From CAINVV01 sp964506325 (lineage in GTDB: Bacteria; Bacteroidota; Bacteroidia; Bacteroidales; Prolixibacteraceae): DNA of 52,912 nt. The number at the start of each line of letters is the position of its first letter. Within the stretch, counting starts at the first letter, position 1. The notes beneath the pieces are model-generated. The model saw nothing but the letters and a program-made list of their open reading frames with translations, ran no database searches and was not told the origin of the DNA. The DNA lies in NCBI GenBank assembly GCA_964506325.1, contig CAZDLO010000014.1, positions 1 to 52,912 on the forward strand. Direction: 5' to 3'. Both the position numbers and the translations under genes were made by a program. Shown piece by piece: positions 25,239 through 32,960 of this stretch.

Positions 25239-26719
25239 ATGAAAGCATTTAAAGAACTGGAGATATGGTTTGTTACCGGAAGCCAGCATTTGTACGGACC
25301 GGAAACATTGAAACAGGTGGCGGCGAATTCCACTACAATTGCCGGAGCGTTCAATGAATCGGAAAATATACCGGTGCAGGTGGTTTTTAAACCCGTACTT
25401 ACCACGCCCGAGAGCATTACTGCCCTTTGCACTGAGGCAAATTCAGCTGCTGCCTGTATCGGATTAATTACCTGGTGCCACACGTTCTCCCCCTCCAAGA
25501 TGTGGATCAACGGACTGAAGAAGCTCCAGAAGCCTATTCTTCACCTGCACACACAGTTCAACAGGGATCTTCCCTGGGGCGATATTGACATGGATTTCAT
25601 GAACCTGAATCAATCTGCTCACGGAGACCGCGAGCATGGGTTTATCATGACCCGGATGAGAATCAACAGGAAAGTAGTGGTCGGTCACTGGCAGGATGCT
25701 GAGGTGGTTGAAAACATTGCCGTCTGGTCCCGTGCTGCCGCCGCCTGGCATGACATGCAAAGCCTGAAAATTGCACGATTTGGTGACAACATNNNNNNNN
25801 NNTTCAGTTTGGCATGTCTGTCAATGGTTACGGAATCGGCGACCTGGTTAAGGTGGTCAATGAAGTGGAAGACAAGTCCATCGACGAATTGGTAAAGGAG
25901 TACGGCGAAATATACGACATACAGGACCAAGGAAGCCAAGGTGGCAAATACGTTGAGAATGTTCGTTACCAGGCACGCCTTGAACTCGGGATCAGCAGGT
26001 TTCTCCAAAAAGGAAAATTTGGTGCCTTTACAACCACCTTTGAAGACCTTCATGGCCTAAAGCAGTTGCCCGGCCTTGCATCCCAGCGACTGATGGCTGC
26101 CGGTTACGGTTTCGGGGCGGAGGGCGACTGGAAACATGCGGCAATGGTGAGGGCCTGTAAAATTATGGGTAAAGGACTCAGCGGAGGCTGCTCTTTCATG
26201 GAGGATTATACCTATCACCTGAAACCGGGTGGGATGAAGGTGCTTGGAGCTCACATGCTGGAAATATGTCCGACCATCAGTGAAGGCAAATCCAAACTGG
26301 AAGTACATCCGCTTGGAATCGGTGGCAAGGAGGCCCCTGCCAGGCTCGTGTTTGATGTTCCGACCGGTCCGGCAGTCAATGTAAGCCTTATTGACATGGG
26401 AAACCGTTTCCGGATGATTGTCAATTCGGTGGATTGTGTCCAGCCTGAGGCCAGCCTCCCGAAGTTACCCGTGGCACGTGCCTTGTGGGTTCCGCAACCT
26501 GATCTCAAGACCGGCGCCGGTGCCTGGATCTATGCTGGAGGTGCACATCATACTGCATTCAGCCAGGCAATAGATGCCAGGTACCTGGAGGATTTCTGTG
26601 AAATTGCGGGTATCGAATTTTTGCATATTGGAAAAGAAACAATACTTTCGGAGTTCAGGAAAGAGTTGAAGTGGAATGAAATCTACTACCAGCTGGCAAC
26701 AGGATTGAAATTTATCTGA
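25239..26719 (+). CDS. araA: L-arabinose isomerase, interrupted by an assembly gap
   Basis: Converts L-arabinose to L-ribulose in the cytoplasm. The first part runs from MKAFKELEIWFVTGSQHLYG to FGDN at 25793. Ten Ns follow, then the frame resumes as QFGMSVNGYGIGDLV to the TGA at 26719. Read as printed, the frame is broken by the gap. Family features are clear: GLITWCHTFSPSKMWI, HLHTQFN, metal ligands in FEDLHG, GAEGDW and VHPLGIGG, and a C-terminal HHTAFSQA. The E. coli-type segment between DNM and QFG is ~15 residues, so about 44 bases should be missing, not 10. I regard this as one intact gene in the organism. No araB is present nearby. Confidence 0.93.
25793..25802. other. Assembly gap (10 N) inside araA
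   Basis: Ten N characters replace the codons for the conserved MREVAVTxGDK region of AraA. The flanking codons (AAC AT-, -TT CAG) are compatible with one continuous reading frame if 44 bases are missing. The gap length is thus a placeholder. Confidence 0.95.
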
Positions 26720-26948
26720 TCGCATATTCAGATCAGATTCTAGTGCGGGGAGCAACAGTACAATAAAAAAAGCGTTTAAAATTCTCTGTGTTATAATGAT
26801 AAATATGGGGAATTGATTAATCTTCCATCTTTTACGGATTTGACACTCTGGATTTCAATAATGGGGATACTTCAGATTTGCGTTCCTATCCACACAAGCG
26901 CTTTCCCCCTCTTTTGGAGGTGCTGGAAGAGGTCAGAAGATTGCAAAT

Positions 26949-26969
26949 TGTGACAATTTTTTGTTCACA
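26949..26969 (+). promoter_or_regulatory. Imperfect palindrome upstream of araD
   Basis: TGTGACAA and TTGTTCACA form an inverted repeat with one extra T, separated by four bases. It ends 33 bases before the araD ATG and could be an operator. The rest of the 283-base araA-araD gap holds no start-bearing gene. One frame from ~26819 stays open into araD without an ATG, and a short CCTC/GAGG hairpin lies near 26912. Confidence 0.35.
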
Positions 26970-27002
26970 TCACTTAAAAGGTTCCTACATTAATACAAGA
27001 TC

Positions 27003-27686
27003 ATGCTTGAAGAATTAAAAAAGGCAGTATTTGACGCCAACCTGGAACTGGTAAGGCAGAGACTGGTTTTGTATACCTGGGGAAATGTCAGCGGGATAGA
27101 CCGTGACAAGGGGCTCCTGGTCATCAAGCCCAGCGGGGTTTCCTATGACGATATGAAACCGGAAGATATGGTTGTGGTGGACCTTGATGGCAATGTGGCT
27201 GAGGGAAAGTTCAAACCATCGTCTGATACACTTACGCACATTGAATTGTACAAGGCATTTGCTGAAGTAGGAGGGATTGTTCACACCCATTCAGCTTATG
27301 CAGTTGCCTGGGCACAGGCGCTGAAGGCCATTCCGGCAATGGGCACAACACATGCAGACTATTTCTATGGCGAAATACCCTGCACAAGGATACTCTCTGA
27401 TGAGGAGGTGGAACGTGGTTACGAAAGGGAAACCGGACTGGTTATCGTGGAAACCTTCAAAAACCATGATCCGCTTCATACGCCGGGGGTATTGGTCGGA
27501 AACCATGGACCGTTTGCCTGGGGACCTACTCCTGATAAAGCGGTCAATACGGCCGTTGTGCTGGAAGAGGTTGCCCGCATGGCCCTGTTCACTGCCCAAT
27601 TGGGAAACGAAACTCCGATCGGCCAGTATCTGCTCGACAAACATTTTTACCGCAAGCACGGAAAGGATGCCTATTACGGTCAGTAG
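27003..27686 (+). CDS. araD: L-ribulose-5-phosphate 4-epimerase
   Basis: Zinc enzyme converting L-ribulose 5-phosphate to D-xylulose 5-phosphate, the last dedicated step of bacterial arabinose breakdown. The 227 aa match AraD in length. Visible residues are NVSG (28-31), D75, the zinc histidines H94 and H96 in IVHTHSAYA, and H168 in GNHGPFAWG. The class II aldolase fold is shared with fuculose aldolase, but TTHADYFYGEIPCTR is characteristic of AraD. The ribulokinase needed between AraA and AraD is not in the window. Confidence 0.95.
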   Translation: MLEELKKAVFDANLELVRQRLVLYTWGNVSGIDRDKGLLVIKPSGVSYDDMKPEDMVVVDLDGNVAEGKFKPSSDTLTHIELYKAFAEVGGIVHTHSAYAVAWAQALKAIPAMGTTHADYFYGEIPCTRILSDEEVERGYERETGLVIVETFKNHDPLHTPGVLVGNHGPFAWGPTPDKAVNTAVVLEEVARMALFTAQLGNETPIGQYLLDKHFYRKHGKDAYYGQ

Positions 27687-27701
27687 CAGTCAGTTGATAA
27701 A

Positions 27702-28409
27702 TCAGACAACAAACTTATAGCCAATCCCTTTCAGGGTACGGATATGGTCGTTTCCAATTTTCTCCCGTAATTTCCGGATGTGAACATCAATGGTTCGGTC
27801 TCCAACGATGACATTGTCACCCCATACAGCCTTATAGATCTCATCCCTCAGAAAAACCTTGTCCGGTTTGGAAATGAGCAGGGAAAGAAGTTCAAACTCT
27901 TTTCGGGGCAGCATCATCTCTTTGTCATCGACTTGCAGGGTGAATTTTTCCTTGTCAATGATCAGGTTACCAATGTGGAGCACTTTTTCCTGGTCGACCT
28001 GGGCAACATGGAGGCCACCGCTACGTTTCAATAAGGCTTTAACCCTGCTTATCAGCACTTTGGGCCTTATGGGTTTGGTGATATAGTCATCTGCCCCTGC
28101 ATCAAAACCAGCAATCTGGGAATAATCTTCTCCACGGGCTGTCAGGAAAGCTATTACCACATTACTGCAACCGGGTAGTTTCCGGATCTCCTCGCAGGCA
28201 GCAATACCATCCATCTCAGGCATCATCACATCCAGGATAACCAGGTCAGGCTTGACTTTCGTGACCATCTGGATCGCCTCTTTGCCGTTTCTGGCTGTGA
28301 AAACTTTAAATCCCTCTCTTTCGAGGTTGTAGCTCACGAATTCAAGAATATCATCTTCGTCATCCACCAGAAGGATGCGCTGTGTATTTTCCTTTTCTGT
28401 CATAGCCAA
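27702..28409 (-). CDS. phoB: Response regulator, PhoB/OmpR family
   Basis: A 235-aa two-component regulator. The receiver domain has D17-D18, the phosphoacceptor D60 (LVILDVMMPEMDG) and K112 (YITKPI). The C-terminal winged helix carries LPRKEFELLSLLISKPDKVF and VIVGDRTIDVHIRKLREKIG. It is last in a minus-strand set with PhoR-like kinase, PiT and DUF47, so phosphate sensing is the likely job. The 145-base gap to the kinase may hold its own promoter. The gene is convergent with araD, 15 bases away. Confidence 0.9.
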   Translation of the reverse strand: MAMTEKENTQRILLVDDEDDILEFVSYNLEREGFKVFTARNGKEAIQMVTKVKPDLVILDVMMPEMDGIAACEEIRKLPGCSNVVIAFLTARGEDYSQIAGFDAGADDYITKPIRPKVLISRVKALLKRSGGLHVAQVDQEKVLHIGNLIIDKEKFTLQVDDKEMMLPRKEFELLSLLISKPDKVFLRDEIYKAVWGDNVIVGDRTIDVHIRKLREKIGNDHIRTLKGIGYKFVV

Positions 28410-28554
28410 AATAATTAAAAAACTGATATGAACTGAGATAATGGGGAATCGTCAAAAATTGGGTTCAGGTACCTGGCTCCTTTCAGTTCATCAACTCCTG
28501 ATCTATAGTTTAAATTTAGAACAATTTACCGATATGGAACCTTTACCGGTTATT

Positions 28555-29604
28555 TTATTTTGTAAGCTTCCCTTTTTCAAGGGCAAAGGTGAAGGTTGTT
28601 CCCTGCTCCGGAACACTTTTTACATAAATTTTCTGTTTGTGCGCCTCTATGATGTGCTTGACGATCGATAAGCCAAGCCCTGTGCCTCCCTGCATCCTGG
28701 AACGGCTTTTATCCACCCGGTAGAAACGTTCAAATATTCTGGGAAGGTCTTTCTTGTCGATCCCAATTCCGTCATCACTAACTTCCGTCAGCAGCAGGTT
28801 GTTCATATCATAAAATCCGACATTGACGTTTCCTTCTTTCCGGCCGTATTTGATGGCATTGCCAATCAGGTTTCTCATGGCTTCGAAAATGCGCTTTTTA
28901 TCTGCATTTACCAAGAAGGGCTTCCCTGAAGTCAGGTTAAGGTTCATCGACATGCCTCTTTCAGTTGCTTCCCTCAGTTCCAGCTCGAAGACCTCCTCCA
29001 CCAGTTTGCTGATATCAAAAATTTCAGGATTCAATTTGAGTTCGCCTGATTCCAGTTTTGTGATGGATTCCAGGTCCTCAACCACATTAATCATCCTGTC
29101 GATGCTTTTCTCGGTGCGTTCGAGGTAGAGCCTGTTGATTGCTGGATCTTCCAGTCCGCCATCCAGGAGTGTCAATATATAACCCTGGATATTGAAAATC
29201 GGGGTTTTAAGTTCATGGGAGACATTCCCTACAAAATCCTTGCGGTATTTTTCCAGATCACGAAGGCGTTCAATCTCAGCCATTTTATCATCAGCCCAGA
29301 TTTTAACATCGCGTTCCACCTCTGCAAGAATATCCTTGCTCCGTTCTTTTTTCTTCTTTTTTTCTTTGCCTGAAACCCCGCTGATGGTTTTATAAATGGG
29401 AGTTATCTTATCGTTTATCAGGTAATTCAGAATGTAGCTTGTAGTGAAAAATGAGAGTAAAAAGATGAGTGGAATCAGGACAACGAGCAAGATACCATAC
29501 CCGAAAAAATAATTCACTGTCAACAGTAACGCTGTAAAGAGCGTCGTGACCAGGGAGGATACCAGTGATAATTTACCCGGCGTATATGATCTCAGAATTC
29601 TCAT
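28555..29604 (-). CDS. phoR: PhoR-like sensor histidine kinase
   Basis: Inner-membrane kinase of 349 aa. Two hydrophobic helices (~15-33 and ~37-60) enclose almost no periplasmic loop, so sensing probably occurs through the membrane or a partner. A very basic linker (GKEKKKKKERSK, 79-90) follows. HisKA carries H130 in FVGNVSHELKTPIF, and HATPase_c has N, DGIGIDKKD and GGTGLGLSIVK boxes. It starts six bases after the PiT stop, consistent with coupling to phosphate transport. The PAS domain of classical PhoR is missing. Confidence 0.9.
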   Translation of the reverse strand: MRILRSYTPGKLSLVSSLVTTLFTALLLTVNYFFGYGILLVVLIPLIFLLSFFTTSYILNYLINDKITPIYKTISGVSGKEKKKKKERSKDILAEVERDVKIWADDKMAEIERLRDLEKYRKDFVGNVSHELKTPIFNIQGYILTLLDGGLEDPAINRLYLERTEKSIDRMINVVEDLESITKLESGELKLNPEIFDISKLVEEVFELELREATERGMSMNLNLTSGKPFLVNADKKRIFEAMRNLIGNAIKYGRKEGNVNVGFYDMNNLLLTEVSDDGIGIDKKDLPRIFERFYRVDKSRSRMQGGTGLGLSIVKHIIEAHKQKIYVKSVPEQGTTFTFALEKGKLTK

Positions 29605-29610
29605 GGCAGG

Positions 29611-30654
29611 TTAGACCAAACCGAAAAATTGGAACAGGTAATAAATCATGGCGGCAATAGCCATTGAAACAGGGATAGTTAATATCCATGCATACAACAG
29701 GTTGATTGTGACACCCCATTTTACGGCAGTTACCCTTCTGGGCAGGCCGGTACCCATTATGGCACCGGTGATGGTATGGGTCGTACTTACCGGGATTCCG
29801 AAAGCATCTGTTGCGAAGAGGAGGGTTGCACCTGCAGAGTCGGCTGCAATGGCTTCGAAGGAGGTAAGCTTTGTGATTTTGGAGCCCATAGTCTTGACAA
29901 TCTTCCAGCCGCCGGATATGGTTCCAGCACTGATGGCAATGTAACAGCCAAGAACAATCCAGTGAGGGATGGCATGAATCTTACCGTCAACCAGTGTAAT
30001 CCTTGCCCACTCAGGAATAGTTGACGGATCCATGCCATGGAAAGACACCATGAGGGTGGCTGAAATCAACCCCATTACCTTTTGTGCATCATTGCCACCA
30101 TGCCCGAGGCTCAGCAGGGCGGAAGACAGCAACTGGAATTTCCGGAAGTATTTGTTCACGATGTGGGGATTGGACTTTCGGAACAGGTTCAGCATGAGGA
30201 TCGAATAGAGGTAGGATATTGTCATTCCGAGGATCGGGGCGAGGAAGATGAAGGAGGCAATTTTTATTATGACATTGTGATGTACAACGCTCCACCCGGT
30301 ATGGGCAATGGCCGCTCCTGCCAGTCCTCCGATCAGTGTATGTGATGAACTGGACGGAATTCCAAGGTACCAGGTAAGCAGGTTCCATGTTATCGCGGCA
30401 AGGATACCAGCAAGGATAACATGCAAATTGATGGCGTTGGTATCTACCACCTTTGCAACTGTGTCGGCAATCTTTAATTCAAAAATGGCGTAAGCGAGAA
30501 AGTTGAAGAAGGCGGCCCAAAGTACCGCCTGAAGAGGAGAAAGAACTTTGGTTGAAACAATTGTTGCAATTGAATTTGCGGCATCATGGAATCCATTGAT
30601 GAAGTCAAACAAAAAAGCAAGGACAATTATGAGGATTAGTAAAGTATAGTCCAT
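29611..30654 (-). CDS. PiT family inorganic phosphate transporter
   Basis: A 347-aa inner-membrane symporter with about ten helices and the two inverted PiT signatures: FINGFHDAANSIATIVSTK near residues 17-35 and LSLGHGGNDAQKVMGLI near ~190. The cation is H+ or Na+. It sits between a DUF47 gene (51 bases upstream) and PhoR (six bases downstream), the usual Bacteroidota pairing in which the DUF47 protein acts with PiT. Confidence 0.93.
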   Translation of the reverse strand: MDYTLLILIIVLAFLFDFINGFHDAANSIATIVSTKVLSPLQAVLWAAFFNFLAYAIFELKIADTVAKVVDTNAINLHVILAGILAAITWNLLTWYLGIPSSSSHTLIGGLAGAAIAHTGWSVVHHNVIIKIASFIFLAPILGMTISYLYSILMLNLFRKSNPHIVNKYFRKFQLLSSALLSLGHGGNDAQKVMGLISATLMVSFHGMDPSTIPEWARITLVDGKIHAIPHWIVLGCYIAISAGTISGGWKIVKTMGSKITKLTSFEAIAADSAGATLLFATDAFGIPVSTTHTITGAIMGTGLPRRVTAVKWGVTINLLYAWILTIPVSMAIAAMIYYLFQFFGLV

Positions 30655-30705
30655 ATAGACGATTAGCCGGTTATTTTCCTGAAAGAGTAGAAATATTGCG
30701 AGGTA

Positions 30706-31353
30706 TTATCCCATTTTAATGATCAGGGAAGAGAAAATATTGCCAACGTCGTCACATTTATCAATGGCTTTTTCAAGTGTGGTTAAAATATCTCTTTTTT
30801 TGATCAGATCGATCGCGTTAACTTCCTGTTCAAAAAGTTTAGAGAGGTATTCCTGGTAAATATCATCCACCTGGCTTTCATATTCACTGATTTTTTCATT
30901 GCAGTGAGCATGCATTTTGAAATCATTGACTGTCCTGACGCTGCGCAGAACATTCTGAATCTCTTTGTTGGCGGAATGGATGCGGTCGGCTATCCAGATG
31001 AATTCCTCGGGGAAAGTTGACAGTTTATAAAAGTGAATTCTTTTGGAGGCAGCATGTATGTAATCCACGACGTCATCCATATTGTTGATCAGTTCGTGAA
31101 TGTCCTCTCTATCAAAAGGAGTGATGAAGGTCCCGTTTAGCTCATTGAGCAGGTTCCTGGTGATGTCATCCCCTATGTGCTCAACATCCCTGATCTGTTG
31201 CATATACTCATGCCTTTGGGTAAGATCCCTTTCCCTGACCAGTTTGATCAATAGTTCAGAGGCCAATACAAGATTGTCGGCTGCGTCATTAAACAGTGGA
31301 AAAAACTTGCGATCTTTTGGAACCAGAAAACTAAAAATTTTGTCGAGTTTCAT
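30706..31353 (-). CDS. DUF47 / PhoU-like phosphate transport regulator
   Basis: A 215-aa all-helical cytoplasmic protein with the PhoU-like repeats RDVEHIGDDITRNLLNEL and the DUF47 phrase DREDIHELINNMDDVVDYIH, which carries acidic metal-binding residues. C-terminal EKAIDKCDDVGNIFSSL is also typical. Such proteins modulate PiT transporters. It is first in the DUF47-PiT-PhoR-PhoB set. The 5' leader contains a copy of the dispersed element. Confidence 0.9.
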   Translation of the reverse strand: MKLDKIFSFLVPKDRKFFPLFNDAADNLVLASELLIKLVRERDLTQRHEYMQQIRDVEHIGDDITRNLLNELNGTFITPFDREDIHELINNMDDVVDYIHAASKRIHFYKLSTFPEEFIWIADRIHSANKEIQNVLRSVRTVNDFKMHAHCNEKISEYESQVDDIYQEYLSKLFEQEVNAIDLIKKRDILTTLEKAIDKCDDVGNIFSSLIIKMG

Positions 31354-31390
31354 GTTGTTATAATTTGTTTTTTAATGGTCAGATAAAAAC

Positions 31391-31450
31391 GAAGTTCAGC
31401 TATGCTAATACCTAAATTGTCATTTCCGGTTGGTCCCGACAAGCCGGGAT
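31391..31450. repeat. Copy 3 (longest) of the dispersed leader element
   Basis: Contains gaagttcagctatgctaata (also at 6364), then CATTTCCGGTTGGTCCCGAC (also at ~17586), then a short hairpin TCCCG-acaagc-CGGGA at 31435-31450. It occupies part of the 383-base gap between DUF47 and the DUF6051 gene. The remainder of that gap is AT-rich with no ORF. Confidence 0.5.
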
Positions 31451-31736
31451 GAGCATCTCCAATCAGTACGATCTAATTTTTAAGCATTTGGAATCTCCAG
31501 CCAGCAAATCTGGTTACTGAGATTCTGTATGTTTTTTCGAATAAACCACTAACTGATAACAACAATTTCAACTGCGAAATTGTTCAAAGATTTTTCTTTT
31601 ACAACCAGGTTAATTTATGCCTGTTCATACAAATCCCGATCTTTTTGAACCGACGCAAAAATAGACATTTAAAGTAGAATTTGTATCTTAGCAGGAAGAA
31701 TCCGCGAAAATAAACACTACTTAACCGATTGTTAAC

Positions 31737-32960
31737 ATGGACTATTTCGATAGTTACCACTTTCTTCGAAATAAAGTGAACTATGAGGATGACGTTATCC
31801 GGATTGATGAAAAGATAGCGCTGCATAATTTCTCATTTTGTTCTGCAAATGATTATATATTGCCCGGCACGAAAGATTACAGCTGCAAGGTTCACGATTT
31901 TGTATCCCTGAACCAGGCAGAATGGCATTATGACCACTCAAGTTTCAATCCACTGCTTGATTCGCCCGATTTTCAGATATCAGAAAATAAGGATTTCAGA
32001 TACCACGTTTTTGTTCCGGAAAGTCAGGCTCCAATACGGGAAGTAGTTATTTACCTGAATGGATTCAACGAGAAATACTGGACCAAACATTTCCCATGGG
32101 CCAAGAAAATTGCTGAGGATACAGGTAAAACTGTTGTATTGTTCCCGATGGCTTTCCACATGAACAGGGCTCCACATGAATGGAGCGAACCTCGTTTGAT
32201 GCACCAGATAAGCCGGGAGAGGCAGGAAAGATTCCCGGATATCATTTCTTCCACACTGACCAACGTGGCGATCAGCACCAGGCTCCATGCCAAGCCACAA
32301 AGATATTTCTGGTCGGGACTGCAGGCTTATTATGATGTTATTCAGTTGGTTGACCAGATTAAGAATGGCGAACACCCGTTAATTCCAGCCAACGCAAGTT
32401 TTGATTTTTTTGCCTATTCAATTGGCAATCTTTTGGCCCAGGTATTGCTGATGACAAACCATAGGGGTTACTTTAACCAGTCAAGGCTGGCACTCTTTTG
32501 CGGAGGTGCGGTTTTTAACCGGATGTCGCCGGTCTCCAGGTCCATACTCGACAGCGAAGCCAATGTAGCATTGTATTCGTACGTTGTGGAGCATATTGAG
32601 AGTCACCTGAAGAAGGATGCCCGTCTGCGTCATTACCTGGGCGAAGATCATCCTGAGGGATATAACCTGCTCAGCATGATCAATTATAAGCTGATGCTGG
32701 AACATCGCGAAAAGATCTTCCGTTCGTTGAATGACAGGATTCTTGCCATTGCCCTGGTACACGACTCCGTCATTCCTCCTTATGAAGTGATGAATACCCT
32801 GAAGGGCATAAACCGCGATATTCCGATCCCGGTTGAGGTGCTGGATTACCCGTATCCTTACAGTCACGAAGACCCATTTCCCGTCAACCAGAAGATCAGG
32901 GAACAGGTAGATCAGATGTTCCGCAAAACTTTTGACCGGTTCTGCGAATTCCTGGACTGA
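31737..32960 (+). CDS. DUF6051-like alpha/beta-hydrolase protein
   Basis: A 407-aa cytoplasmic protein (no signal peptide). The middle fits an alpha/beta-hydrolase core: a strand-turn VVIYLNGFNEKYW (~103-115) like an oxyanion loop, a nucleophile elbow FAYSIGN (~225-231, S228), D343 (LVHDSVIP) and H377 (YSHEDPF) as a plausible triad. The elbow is AxSxG, not GxSxG. I recall this as the DUF6051 family in Bacteroidota, with no known substrate. It stops one base before the convergent TonB receptor stop. Confidence 0.75.
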   Translation: MDYFDSYHFLRNKVNYEDDVIRIDEKIALHNFSFCSANDYILPGTKDYSCKVHDFVSLNQAEWHYDHSSFNPLLDSPDFQISENKDFRYHVFVPESQAPIREVVIYLNGFNEKYWTKHFPWAKKIAEDTGKTVVLFPMAFHMNRAPHEWSEPRLMHQISRERQERFPDIISSTLTNVAISTRLHAKPQRYFWSGLQAYYDVIQLVDQIKNGEHPLIPANASFDFFAYSIGNLLAQVLLMTNHRGYFNQSRLALFCGGAVFNRMSPVSRSILDSEANVALYSYVVEHIESHLKKDARLRHYLGEDHPEGYNLLSMINYKLMLEHREKIFRSLNDRILAIALVHDSVIPPYEVMNTLKGINRDIPIPVEVLDYPYPYSHEDPFPVNQKIREQVDQMFRKTFDRFCEFLD

